Source of the DNA: Pempheris klunzingeri
Lineage: Eukaryota > Chordata > Actinopteri > Acropomatiformes > Pempheridae
Length of the DNA: 64,000 nucleotides
Assembly: GCF_042242105.1 (NCBI RefSeq)
Contig: NC_092020.1
Location: 12,529,501 to 12,593,500 of the forward strand
Reading direction: 5' to 3'
A program made the translations under genes and the position numbers. Below the pieces are notes generated by a model, which made no database searches, had not been told where the DNA came from, and saw only the letters and a program-made list of their open reading frames with translations. Shown here in pieces: positions 26,728 through 38,000 of the stretch (positions are counted from its first letter, which is position 1; each line of letters begins with the position of its first letter).

Positions 26728-28679
26728 ATGTCAGTGCAAAAAGATTGCGAGTTTTTGGTGAAAAGAGCCCGGGAATTGGTCTCTGATGATCCCTGTGCAG
26801 CCAAAGCCTGGCTCATAACTGCAAGAACCCTTTACCCTGCAGATTTCAACATACAGGTAACATTGAGATACACAGCTGTTTAACGTTACAGTTTAACTAC
26901 TACTACTACTTATATGAATTTCCCAAAATCCTTCAAGTATTATCACGTGTTTGAAATGTGTGCATCCCCAGTTGTGAATCAATTATTGAACGTGTGACAT
27001 GTTTTCACAGTATGAAATGTACATCATTGAACGCAATGCAGAGAGGACAGCTTCGGCAGGGAGACTGCTGTATGACATGTGAGTTACTGTGTACTGTGTC
27101 GCTGCGGCTGCTGGTGTTAATGTCAGTAGCTCTGTTGAATCAGAGCTAGCAGTTGCCAATGTCATCATCCATCCTTTGTCCAGGTTTATAAACTTTCCAG
27201 ATCAGCCCATAGTTTGGCGGGAGATCAGTGTCATCACAGCTGCCCTGCGCAGTGACTCTCAGGACAAACATGCACAGTTTCTACGAGGTAATTTAACTGT
27301 GGTATCAGTATACAAAGCATCCTTACTAACAGGAGACTGATAATGAGGTGTGTGCTGCCATGAGAGTGTGTGTTGGTCCCTAATTTTCTGTCTGTGTGTG
27401 ATTGTCTCCCTCAGGGCTTTTTGAGACACTGCCTGGTCGTGTGCAGTGTGAGATGCTTCTGAAAGCCACTGAGCAGTGTTTCAACACTTTAGAGAAGGCT
27501 GAGATGCTGCTCCTCCTCCTTAAGCGTTTTCCAGAGTCCGTGGTCCAACATGGGGTACATATTAATAACATAACACTCACATGTGTTGACATTTGCACCT
27601 AGAGTAAATAGCTCTAAGTGGTGGTGACATTTGCTGTATGTTTAGGTCAATCTAGGAGAAACGTTGTTAGAGGCGGAGGCATCAGAGAATGTGGAGACTC
27701 CTGTCAACTGCTTCAGAAAACTCTTTGGTGAGTGAAACAATTTGATTAAAACCTTTCATTTGGTTGCAAAAACCACTTGTTATATCAAATGACTTTCAAA
27801 CCAATTCTTTGTTATTATTACAGTGTGTGATGTCCTTCCGTTGGTCATAAACAACATGGACATGCGCTTGCCAGCCAGCCTGATGCAGAAGTACATGCTG
27901 AAAGCAGCTGAATTCTACATCGGTTATGTAACTCGTGGACCCTCAGCTGATGTACAAATACAGGGTAAACCTGCACAGTGCTGATGATGTTATTTCTTTT
28001 TCTCTTTGTGATCATTTTACACCTCAAGATTTCTTGTCCTACCCACACTAGGCTCTATCTCCACATTTTTCTGTTCCTCTTGTTTCAGGCTCTCAAGAAG
28101 GTGGGTCTCTGAAGTCACCTAGTGTGTCCCGTAGCTCCCAGCGATATGTGATTGACGGCCTGTCGGAGAAGTCATCAGTGGTAGCAGAACCTTGGGAGAG
28201 GCTGGTGGATATCCTGGCTGGGGTTGGAGCACGCTGCGAGTGGCAGGGAGACAAGGGACAGAGGTAGTCTATCTGTCTGTCTGTCAGTCAGCAGGACTGT
28301 TTTTGAGTATTGCTTTGTATTTAGGACGCCGCACAGAAGTCAGAATAAATCAATGAACAATGAAATGTATTTGCAAAGAAGTGCATATAGGGTGCAGAGG
28401 CGCACAATACATACAAAGAGATTGATTATATAATAGAGTAGGAATATTTAAGGGTGCAAATTTGCTAGTATTACACGAATATTTCATTATGAATGTCAAT
28501 ATTAAGTGTTTTGAAAAATAATATTAAAAAAAAAAAAAAAATTACCAGTTTCACAAACTGTGTGCAAATAACAATTCCAGCATGTGTTAAGAAGTCTGTA
28601 AAAGTGAGTGGCATGGGGAAAGACATCGTTACCTAAATATGTGTAACATAGCAAGTGTACTTGAAGGTGAGTATAATTG

Positions 28680-28730
<51 letters not shown>

Positions 28731-31700
28731 CTTTACACTCCAGGAGTTATGTGGACATGCTGCAGAGAGTGAAGGAGCTGTGTCGCTACCTGCCTGGTCT
28801 GGAAGGAGACACAAGGTCCCACTGCTGCAGTCAAGTGGTCATCTGTGCTTCGCTCGTCCTCTTTCGCAGCGCCTTCCTCTATGTCTCAGCTGTACAGCCC
28901 ACACTCTTCCAGGGTCAGCGTCTACCTTGAATTCCCTGTCTGATATGCATCTCTATTGTCTTTTCAATGAAAGGCGAAATCACCAAATGATGTGTTCATG
29001 TTTGGCAGGTGTGAATGCTTTGAGCTCAGGGCCGTGGATCCTTGTGGAGGATCTGAGCTCCGTGTATAATGATGTGGAGGTGGAAAGAGGAGCATTGAAG
29101 CACGCACATAAGAAACGCAAACTGGCAGACGGGAGAGAGAAGACAATGGTGAGGACATATCTGAAATCATTTACCTGATGTTTTGTTAGAGCCAAGAAAG
29201 ACAGACAGATCACTTTTGCTGTGCCAGATTGCTGTGTATATGTTCTTAAATAGGTTTTAGTATGTGACTAATATATGTGCTTTTTTCGTCACTCTGTATA
29301 CGTTTGTGTCATTGCAGAGCTCAGATGATGAGGAAGGGTTGGGAAAAGGTCGCGCCCGTCACATTTTGATGAATAAGACTGAGATGCCCAGCTGGTCAGA
29401 GACTCTGGAAAGCTTCCGCACAGCGAGGGAAAGCTGGGACCTTCTTCATTCCCATGACGGCCTGGAAACTGGTAAATTTCTCTTCTGTTCATATGTGTTT
29501 TTATTTAGCTCAGACAGTGTCAAAAGATTTCAACGCAACATCATAGGTTTGTCACCAGCTGCAGATGTATTCTTAAGGCTTTTAAAAATGTACAACTATA
29601 CAACTTTCTTAAATTCTCTTTAAGGTGAGATAAGGAGGCGTGTGTCCGCTTTACGTCTTTTTTTGGCAGAAAAGCACTGGCGTGGCACTGAGAGGAAGTG
29701 TTTGTGCAGTGAGAGAGAAATCACCCCTTTGCTTTTTGTTAAATATTCATATCTATTTGTTTGGCATTGTTTTCACCAACTGGAGGATGTATGCCCCCAT
29801 ACTTGGTACAAAGGAGCTTAATGTCCCTACTGTCACTGCTCAATCTGACAGCTGTAGATCAATGTGGGTGTATTGCACAATCCATCAGAGACAACAATAC
29901 GATTCATCTCCTCTGAATTTTAATGTCTGTCTGGTCTGCTCAGTGCACCACACATGTATTTTTCTTACTCTGTGATAGTTGCTCTCTGACATGTAATAAT
30001 TAAAGCTCTGGATAGACACGACCAGAACAAGCTTCTCCTCCATTTTCTTGGTTACCAGGGTGACAAGCCTTCCAATCTAAGACATGATTGGTTGTCTAAA
30101 ATGTTCAGAAATTTCCAACTAGAGGTGCTTGGAGTGGCTGCACAAAAAAGGTGGAGTGCTGTGAGAAAAGACGCTGGCTGCAGAGCTCTCTCTTTAGGTG
30201 GCCAAATGTGACCACACTCCTAGTTGGTAACAATTGGAAAAAAAGACACTGTCACACAGGCATCATTTATCTTTTAACATTGCATTTTAACAGAGTTCAA
30301 GAAGATTTGTGCCTCTTGGAAGACGGACAGCTGGCTGTGGTTCAGAATATTCCTCACCGACATGATCATTTACCAGGCAAGAAACAATGAGGATGTTTTC
30401 ATTTTGTTTGTGAGAAGAAACCCTTTCATGTGTGGTCTGTATTCTTTCTATGCTGATGACTGTAAGTGTATGAAACTGAGGGAAATTTAGTAATTTTAAT
30501 GCAATGTATACGGTAGTTTTCTTAACATGGAGATATTTACAAATGCTGAAATATCTTTCCATGCCTCATGAGTTGTCTGTGACTATATACTGATTATGTA
30601 TGTGTGTGTGTGTTTCCAGGGACAATACCGTAAGGCCCTCTCCAGCCTCAACCAGATGGCTGCAGTGCAGCAGCCTCAGCCTGGACAGCAGAGCCCCTCT
30701 GGTCAGGCCAGTCTGGAGCACCACAGGGCCCTCATACAACAGGCCTCCTGTCACTATGCACTTGGAGAATACAGGGTAGGCACACACACAACATTCATAT
30801 ATAAACACAGGTTACATGTTTCTTCTCATCTCATCCCCTTTTCCAGGTTTATAGTGTTGGGTAGTAATTTATCTCCTTCTTGCATCAAATTGACATTTGT
30901 GATTTATACTCTGTTCTTTGATCCCACCTAGATGTCTGTAGCTCTAAGCTTGTCTGCTGTGTATTGATTGGTGGACCAATAACACAAACTGGCCTGCAGG
31001 TGGCGTTATAGTTAAGGTCCATTCTAGAGGCACACAAACAGCTTAAAATTTCAGAGGTTTGGCTTTAGACAAGTACAATATAATGCTGACCTTCACCTCC
31101 AAAGCCTCTGCATTTATTTAACATTAATGCCAGATTTTGAACATACATAGATTTATTATATTTAACATACATACTTGAATTATCAGTAAACTTTCCTGAA
31201 AAATGTGTAAATGGTCACTGATAATATTCAGAAAAGATTTTGATTTAGCAAAAGGATATCCATAACACATGGACCTCATCCACTTTCCATGGGACTATGA
31301 CAAAATAAACGCAGACAGTTGATTTTAATGAAACTCTTTACAAACGTTTGTGTAATAGCCCTGTCCTGTGTTGTCCTGTTAATACATGTGATGTATGTAT
31401 TGTACTGTATCTGGTAATCAGATGGCCTGCGAGAAGCTACTTGATGTTGTCAGTGGGCTGGTGCCCCCGATCCAAGAACCAACAAAGACCCCAGAGGATC
31501 AGGGTAGAGCCAAGACTAAAACAAGGAAAGGTGACCACTTCCTGCTTTTGTAAAACAATGTTCAGTAACTGATCTAGACCTATGAACAGCTTTTAACTTG
31601 CTATGTAAAATTGACAACTAATATCCTTTTTGTATCAAGTACAAACTTGTTTCATATTCAGGACAATCATGAGTCCTTATGTTGACAGATTGTTGTTACC

Positions 31701-33481
31701 AGTAACAACCTTAAGTTCCCCTTTGCTGCAGTTTACTTATTGATGGGAAAGAAGTGACTCAGCTGAAACTACCGTTGATACAGAAGTGATGTGAATGACA
31801 CCATTTATCACCATTTGTGACAGAGAACTGTGTTTATCACAACATTATGGAGTCATTAATTTTTGTCATACCTAGGTAATGACCTGAGATTGCTTCCCTG
31901 CACCAGCAAAGCTGTGTTACCTTTCTGTCTCCAGCTAATGCTTGCCTGCTTCAAGGTACTTTAACTACTTATGTCTCTGCAAATGTTTTTGATTTTTATT
32001 CGCTGAACTGTGATGAGACAAGCACAATTTATGCGACTTTTTCAGATATTAAACTTTGTATAACCCACTTACTCTTTCTCAATGTGTTCGAACAGCTCCG
32101 TGCCTTCACAGACAATCGTGACGACCTGTCCCTTGGCCATGTGGTGGTGCTCCTGCAGCATGACTGGCCACAGGGAGAGATGCTGTTTTTAAAGGCAGTG
32201 GATAAGATCTGCCAGCAAGGCAGTTTCCAGTATGAGAATTTCTTCAACTATGTCACCAGTATCCTTTTTTTGTAACAACTCGCACAACTCAAGCCTAGAG
32301 ACGAGAATGGATTGGCAAACGCATAGAGTGCTTTGTGGTTACTTCACCTGTCTTTCTTGTCTGGGATGTTAGTTTCCATAAGCTCATGATTTTTGTCAGA
32401 CATTGACATGCTGGAGGAGTTTGCGTACCTGCGTACTCCAGAAGGAGGGAGGATTCAGCTGGAGCTTCTGCCCAATCAGGGAATGCTGATTAAGTAAGCA
32501 CCTTGCGTTCAGAAACATTTCAGTTGGCATCGTGACTCAGCGCACTCCCGTTCTGTTGCTGTTTTCAAAGAGAACAGTGCTCTTGTTTGATGATCTAAGT
32601 AGACATGGCCTGTGGGGAAAACTGTACTAAATGCTGTTAACGGAGCGGACAGTAGGAAAAGAAGGGGGTTATGGTCAAAATAAAGCTTTTATCAAACTCC
32701 TTCATTCATTGCTGTAGAAGTAAAGACACTTGAATGCACCCTCACTGACTGAGAGTTGTTGAATGTTGCTATCCCTCAGGAATCCTAGTCCCGCCCTGGG
32801 GGTGGAGTTAAATACCCTCCTGCTACAAGGGGTGCAGACGATGGACAGGTACCCCAGGCCCCACCTCCCACAGTCTCATCCCTCCCCCACACTGGTCACC
32901 CTTCATTCTCAAACTTCAAGGCTTGCCATCCCCCCAATTTTGATTTGGGCCTGTCATTTTACATCAAGAGTTAGTCGTTCTTTGATTTCCCGTTGGCGTT
33001 TGTTTCTTTGAGCCATCGCTCGTCTTTCTGTGGTCATCACTGTTGTTGCTGTTGCTGTCGTTATTGATATTTGGGGATGATGTTTGTCCTGTTGTGCACT
33101 TTCATTTCATTTGTGGACATGTTTTATGTGGTTTTTATTTATGACGGAACTTCTGTTGTGTAATCTTGACTGGCTGATTTAGGAAAAAGTGACATGCTGT
33201 TTTTATGATTTTGTCTTTTCTATGTAAATCTCAGTTTCCATTTGGTCATCTTGCAATAACACATCCCTGACTATATGTATGTTTGTGTTTATGGTTTTTT
33301 TTTTTACCCTCTGTATTTTTTTAGACACCACACAGTGACTCGCGGAATCACCAAAGGAGTGAAGGAAGATTTCCGTCTGGCCATGGAGAGACAGGTGTCG
33401 CGCTGTGGAGAGAACCTGCTCAGTGTTCTTCACCGCTTCTGCATCAACGAAAAAATCATCATCATCCAGTCTCTTCCTTGA
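26728..33481 (+). CDS. ints10: Integrator complex subunit 10
   Basis: Coding exons: 26728-26856, 27011-27078, 27184-27287, 27415-27554, 27646-27727, 27824-27964, 28089-28263, 28744-28913, 29009-29148, 29318-29471, 30294-30376, 30620-30775, 31422-31530, 31876-31955, 32096-32258, 32400-32493 and 33325-33481. They total 2145 bases (714 residues; human INTS10 710), and phases agree throughout. An in-frame cassette exon lies at 32780-32848. The protein matches human INTS10 along its length: [12 protein letters not shown] at the start, [51 protein letters not shown] and [15 protein letters not shown] at the end. It is a nuclear helical-repeat subunit of Integrator, associated with INTS13, INTS14 and INTS15 in the complex that cleaves and terminates RNA polymerase II transcripts. 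Intron 11 uses a GC donor. The gene is divergent from slc25a51 and convergent with tlr1. Confidence 0.96.
28680..28726. repeat. (GT)n microsatellite in ints10
   Basis: Uninterrupted GT run ending about 17 bases before the acceptor of ints10 exon 28744-28913. Confidence 0.95.
30993..31006 (+). promoter_or_regulatory. CTCF-like core in ints10 intron 12
   Basis: CCTGCAGGTGGCGT fits the CTCF core CCASYAGRKGGCRS at 12 of 14 positions by eye. Occupancy is unknown. Confidence 0.3.
32780..32848 (+). CDS. ints10: Cassette exon of ints10 (23 codons)
   Basis: 69 bases between a good acceptor (ATCCCTCAG) and a donor (GACAG|GTACCC). The preceding constitutive exon ends with two bases of a codon (AA) and the next begins with one (A). 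This exon begins with one base (G) and ends with two (AG), so it can be included or skipped without changing frame. Inclusion inserts 23 residues beginning [17 protein letters not shown] after GMLIK and ahead of HHTVTRG. The codons are fully open. Confidence 0.65.
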
Positions 33482-34148
33482 CATCTGGCCTGCGACTTTT
33501 GAACCTTTTCATAGTTTTTCAGTCGTAGATTAAATGCAGCTGGACTGAATTAATGACCCCAACAGCTGTTTCTCAACACAGGAGACATTTCCAGCTCTCT
33601 TGTCATTATCATTCATCACTGAAAATAATACATCTCCTTGCCTTAAAAGTGGAAAGTGGAGATTTAGAGAGAATGCCAGTTTTCTGAATACACAGTACTC
33701 ATGCAGTTTTCATGGTTTGTGAGTTTTCTGCTTTACAGGTGTTAACCACAACATTTTCTTAACCACAAGTAGTTTAATCATATTTGACATGTTATGGGGG
33801 TTAGTATTGACAAAAGAATTAAGTGCATTTTTGATATTCTTGGGCAAAGTTTATTGTTTTTGTTACAAACTTGATCAAATTGTTAGTTTATATAAATGTT
33901 TTCATTAAATGTGATTGAAAGAAGCTCTGGCATGCTGTTATATGATTTTACTACAAGAACAATCTGTTCATCTTCAGCTCACAGCACAAGATTTTAAAAA
34001 ATTGCACGCTCTAGCTCAAGAAAGAATACTAAAAAATGCACACACTTATTCTCACTCAGTCTCTCCAGATGTTTTTTTTCCTCCAACTGTGTTGTCCAAC
34101 TCTTGCAAACTGTCCTTGCTGTGGCATTTGCACTTCCTCTTCCCACTT
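33482..34148. other. Convergent 3' region between ints10 and tlr1
   Basis: No gene seen. An ATTAAA at about 33904-33909 is a reasonable poly(A) signal for ints10. The tlr1 transcript must also end here or run into the ints10 3' UTR on the opposite strand. Confidence 0.5.
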
Positions 34149-36557
34149 TCACTCCTCCAGTTCTGTGACTGGTGCATTTGGCAGGTCTGCCTGTAGGGCA
34201 GCTCTGAGATTAGCCCAGAACAGTCTGTGCTTGGCCCTGTCCTGTGGCCACTCCAAGTATGTGTGCCGGCCCATCATGGACTTCAGCTGGTAGTACTTGG
34301 AAGGGATCAGGTATTGAGGCAGAGGCTCGAGCAACACCAGCACAACGCTATCTGAACCGTGAACAAGGCGTTGGTGGCTGGCGAAGTACAGCTCATAATG
34401 GCACCACTCGCTCTTGACGAAGTGAGCAGAGAGCACAAACACGGAGCGTCGACTTTTCTCCACACAGGCAATGATGTTCTCGATAATGGTATTTCCTGGC
34501 ACAAAGTTTCTCTCGTGATGGCAGATTCGGAGGCCTCCTGCAGAGCCCTCAAGGTTGGGAAGGAGGGTGTTGTGCACCCAGTCTGTGTCATGCTGGCTGT
34601 AAGACACAAAAGCGTGAAACTCAACACCCACCAGATCTTCCGTTGGAACTTGTCGCCTTCTGGCACGATGTTTGGCTCTGGTCCACTGCCAGATCATGCT
34701 CATATACCAGGGAACATCAAATCGATGGCACAAGGTCACAACTGCTATGATCACTGCTACTGCTGGGCACAAGATGGTGGCAGCTAGAAGACCAGCATTA
34801 CAGGAGACCGATGTGATCCAGATCTTCTTCAAGGTGGAGTTTCTATTGGCCTCTGGGTATGAGCAGTAATAGCCTGATGGCCAGCTCAACAATTCAATTC
34901 CTGCGTGGCTTTTCTTCTTTTCAGACTTGATGCCAAGATTTATGAAACTCCTCAGAGAGCAGGTGCAGGTGAAAGGGTTGTTACTGACATCCAGGATTTT
35001 CAGATTGGGGCAGCTCTCCAGCTTGTTCACAGACGGGGCATGGAGGGAATTTGACCCGAGCAGAAGCTCACTAAGTCTGGGGAAACCACTACACACTGGC
35101 AGGTCCAGCAGCCTGTTTGCATTTACATTCAGAGACAGCAGTTTTTCCAGATACAAGATGGTTGATGGTACCACAGAAATCTGGTTGTTACTGAGGTCCA
35201 GTGTTTCAGTTCCTTTTGGTAGACATTTAAAAACTGAGCCTGTTAAGCCATTCGAAGATAAAATCATATTGGTGATGTTTGGTGGCCAGACACATTCTTC
35301 CAGACCATCATAAACCAGAGAGTTGAGGGTGAGGTCCAGATGTTGCAGGGATTTCATGTGTTGCACACGTTTGCTGATCACCTTAAGGCTCTTAAGATTG
35401 TTGCCAACCAGAGTCAGTTCCTTAACCTTATCCAAATTCTCACATTCAAGAATTGTTTGACCCTCCGCTGTGGAGAAGATGGAGTCAGATAAAGCACAAA
35501 AGGAGAAGTCTAGCTGGAGGATGGAACTCTTTGACTTTGGACATGTCATGTGTACAATTGAAGTCTCAACGATCGCTAAACTCTCCACTGGCATGTTGAT
35601 AAAAAAGTTGTATACAACCTCTTGAGAAAAGAAGAAAGACTTCACCACTGCCCTTCTGGCTGTAAAGGACCTCATTTTAGATGTTGTGACCACTGGAGTC
35701 TCTTTATAAGGCAACTTGTAAATGGCCACATCAGAGGCGCTCAGATGGGCAACAGATGTACGCAGGACAGTATTTACAAAGAGAGTTAAGTATTGCCATT
35801 CGATTGATATGTTGGTGAGATAAAGATGAGATGTGTTGATTTTTGCTCTCTTGGCTATCTGCTCACTTAGGTCACTGTAGCCTCCTGTCAAATTCATCAA
35901 CTCCACTTCAACAAAGAGTGACAGAGCATCGGCAAACAGATCATGGTTTATTATTTTGTTCTCAGTTAACACTAACTGAAGCCTTTGAGTGTGAACATCC
36001 TTCAGGCTGCCTGCTTCATAACCCAGTTTATCCTCCAGGAAAAGGGTCAGCAAACGCAGTTTCACTCCAGCAATATTCTTCAAATCACCCATACTGATGT
36101 TATTTGCTCCAAGTGCTAATCTCTCTAGTTTTACCAGGGAGCTAAACTCACTCCCCAGCGTCATTTTGGGAAAATTGTTGCAGGACAGATCAAGTGCCAC
36201 AAGGTTTCCTGTGTGCAGCAGGTACCACTGACCAGACAGATTCTTCAGCCTGTTGTGTGACAGATCTAGATACTCCAGGAGTGGTGTGTCGAGGAACGTG
36301 TCAGGATCAATGTCCTCCAAACTATTCCACGACATGTTGAGGAACCTCAGGAGAGTGGTGTTTCTGAAGTCTCCTCTGTGAAGCTGCTGTATGTAGTTGA
36401 ATGAAAGGTCCAAAAGCTGAACTGTCTGTGGCAGGTCTCTTGGGACAGAAGACAGGTTTTTGGATGAGCGGTCCATGATGCTGTCAGAGGATGAAGCACT
36501 CAGTTGGAGTACCACCAACATGGCTGCTGCCCAGAGCACAACAGTCACAGGCCTCAT
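34149..36557 (-). CDS. tlr1: Toll-like receptor 1 (TLR1-subfamily)
   Basis: One uninterrupted coding exon, 802 residues, the usual length and structure of fish TLR1. A hydrophobic signal peptide covers about residues 1-23. Leucine-rich repeats follow (LDLSFNYIQQLH; YLDLSHNRLKNL; LDLSNNQISVVP). A cysteine-rich C-terminal cap starts NNPFTCTCSLRSF, and a transmembrane helix lies at about 588-611. The cytoplasmic TIR domain (about 644-793) has box 1 FHAFVSYSQHD, a BB loop RICHHERNFVPG with the signalling proline, and box 3 FWANLR. The TLR1 subfamily pairs with TLR2 at the cell surface to sense lipopeptides and signals through MyD88. An acceptor (TTTAATCCAG) lies seven bases upstream of the ATG, so the 5' UTR is spliced. 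The neighbouring klb agrees with the TLR10-TLR1-TLR6 to KLB region of human 4p14. TLR18/TLR14 is a less likely alternative because it is usually longer. Confidence 0.88.
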   Translation of the reverse strand: MRPVTVVLWAAAMLVVLQLSASSSDSIMDRSSKNLSSVPRDLPQTVQLLDLSFNYIQQLHRGDFRNTTLLRFLNMSWNSLEDIDPDTFLDTPLLEYLDLSHNRLKNLSGQWYLLHTGNLVALDLSCNNFPKMTLGSEFSSLVKLERLALGANNISMGDLKNIAGVKLRLLTLFLEDKLGYEAGSLKDVHTQRLQLVLTENKIINHDLFADALSLFVEVELMNLTGGYSDLSEQIAKRAKINTSHLYLTNISIEWQYLTLFVNTVLRTSVAHLSASDVAIYKLPYKETPVVTTSKMRSFTARRAVVKSFFFSQEVVYNFFINMPVESLAIVETSIVHMTCPKSKSSILQLDFSFCALSDSIFSTAEGQTILECENLDKVKELTLVGNNLKSLKVISKRVQHMKSLQHLDLTLNSLVYDGLEECVWPPNITNMILSSNGLTGSVFKCLPKGTETLDLSNNQISVVPSTILYLEKLLSLNVNANRLLDLPVCSGFPRLSELLLGSNSLHAPSVNKLESCPNLKILDVSNNPFTCTCSLRSFINLGIKSEKKKSHAGIELLSWPSGYYCSYPEANRNSTLKKIWITSVSCNAGLLAATILCPAVAVIIAVVTLCHRFDVPWYMSMIWQWTRAKHRARRRQVPTEDLVGVEFHAFVSYSQHDTDWVHNTLLPNLEGSAGGLRICHHERNFVPGNTIIENIIACVEKSRRSVFVLSAHFVKSEWCHYELYFASHQRLVHGSDSVVLVLLEPLPQYLIPSKYYQLKSMMGRHTYLEWPQDRAKHRLFWANLRAALQADLPNAPVTELEE

Positions 36558-36863
36558 TGCTTCACTGGATTAAAGTAAGGAAATAACATCCATGTTATTA
36601 TTAGGGCTGGGATGATACACTTCTCTCAATTCAATACTATCACAATACTTGGGTGGCAAAATGTATTGAGATTAAGTACTGCGATTCTACAAGCATTGAG
36701 ATTTGATGTCATGGTTTCTAATGATTTTCGTTGAATTTTTTAACAATGGACCAGGGGAAAAAAGTGATTGTATATCTGGAATATTTCCAAATACAATGCA
36801 CATCACATGTCAGTAGGACTTTCTGTCTTAAATATCAGCAGCATCATTGCTGCATAGAAAAAT

Positions 36864-36909
36864 GTTTTTTTTCCTTAGCAATAACTGTTTTTTTCCTTAG
36901 CAATAACTG
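36864..36909. repeat. Tandem duplication, two copies of about 23 bases
   Basis: TTCCTTAGCAATAACTG preceded by a T run is repeated immediately. Both copies are identical apart from T-run length. Confidence 0.85.
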
Positions 36910-37559
36910 TTGTCACACAACAGTCTTATAAATCCTCCCTCATCAAGGTTAAAGTTTTTGTTAAAACTGTTCGAGAGGTGTTGTTTCAACTTTATAGTCA
37001 TTTTGATTGTGATTTGTGGTAGAGCTGAACTGTGTGCCATTAACCAGAGGTGTTTCTGTTATTTAGCCTATGCTCAGTGATATAATCTGGTGGACACCAC
37101 AATAGAAACAAAGAGTAATGGAGAAAAAAGTCAGTCTGAATTTCCCCAACACAAAACTGAACATTAAACTGAACAGGATGTATTACAGGACTGTTGTATT
37201 AGACTGCATTAGTTATTAGTGTACAAAATATACAGTTAGCTGATTGTACATACAGTATATGTAATTTGAGTTTTTGGTTTTGTCCTTATTTGACCTGGAG
37301 TGTCCTCTGGTCTTCATCTGTCTTTTGTAAATTGCCATAAATTGCCGTCTATTGTCATAAGACCCCAAGAAATACAGATATGCAAACAAAATTCCTGCAC
37401 AGTGCCTGACTTGCAACTTGCTTGATCAGGCAAAACTTCGCCTGATAAAGGTCTTGCACCAAAATGTAGCAAATAAATGAATTATTGCAAGTTTGACATA
37501 GTTGCTTCCTTTTAACTTGTCCTCAAATCACTTTATCTATCTCATTTTTAAACACACTC

Positions 37560-37757
37560 TTTTAATGTTATTACCTACTTCTTTTAGTATTGTTCTTAGC
37601 AAGCTTTATTTACCTGCTGCTGGTGTGTATGTGATATGTGTTGATGTGTATGTGGTATGTTGTGGTGTGCTGCTGGTATGTAAACTGTACACGCGCCAAT
37701 GTTCTGCACAAATGAAGTTCCTAAGGGATAAATAAAGTTCTTTGAATTGAATTGAAT
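37560..37757 (+). mobile_element. Probable 5'-truncated non-LTR retrotransposon tail (L2/Rex-like)
   Basis: The sequence ends with GGGATAAATAAAGTTCTTTG followed by a short GAATT/TTGAA repeat. This is the usual 3' end of teleost L2-like LINE copies, with a terminal microsatellite. No reverse transcriptase coding remains, and the 5' limit is a guess. Confidence 0.45.
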
Positions 37758-37930
37758 AGTTTTAACCATTATGATGCTAAATTTTTGTTTTATGCTTTTC
37801 TGCTAATATGGCCAGAGTGAGATCTCAGTCTGAATAGACCATGGTAGAGAAATTAAATATAAAGGACTTAAAATAAAACTAAATCCACTGCTACTTTACA
37901 GTACATAGGCAGACAAAAGAGTGCACTAAC

Positions 37931-38000
37931 CTGTTCTGTGGATAGATGGATGTTTCAGCAGAAGCGCTGCCTCTCAGTGTTCATTTGTTGAGCTTTAATT
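37931..38000 (-). other. Candidate 5' untranslated exon of tlr1
   Basis: On the minus strand, CCATCTATCCACAGAACAG is followed by the donor GTTAGTG. This is the best match for the donor required by the acceptor upstream of the tlr1 ATG. The 5' end of the exon is not determined and the value given is approximate. Confidence 0.35.

Larger units (their letters stand above)
36568..37930 (-). other. 5' UTR intron of tlr1, with repeat fragments
   Basis: Presumed intron between the acceptor before the tlr1 start and a donor (ACAG|GTTAGTG, minus strand) at 37930. It contains a two-copy tandem duplication near 36864-36909 and a probable LINE 3' tail near 37560-37757. The stretch at about 36601-36700, opening GGGCTGGGATGATAC, resembles a common fish repeat whose family I cannot name. 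Confidence 0.45.

Noticed and set aside
30051-30064. Second X-box-like sequence (GTTACCAGGGTGAC)
   Set aside because: Lies deep in an ints10 intron with no promoter context; a chance match is likely.
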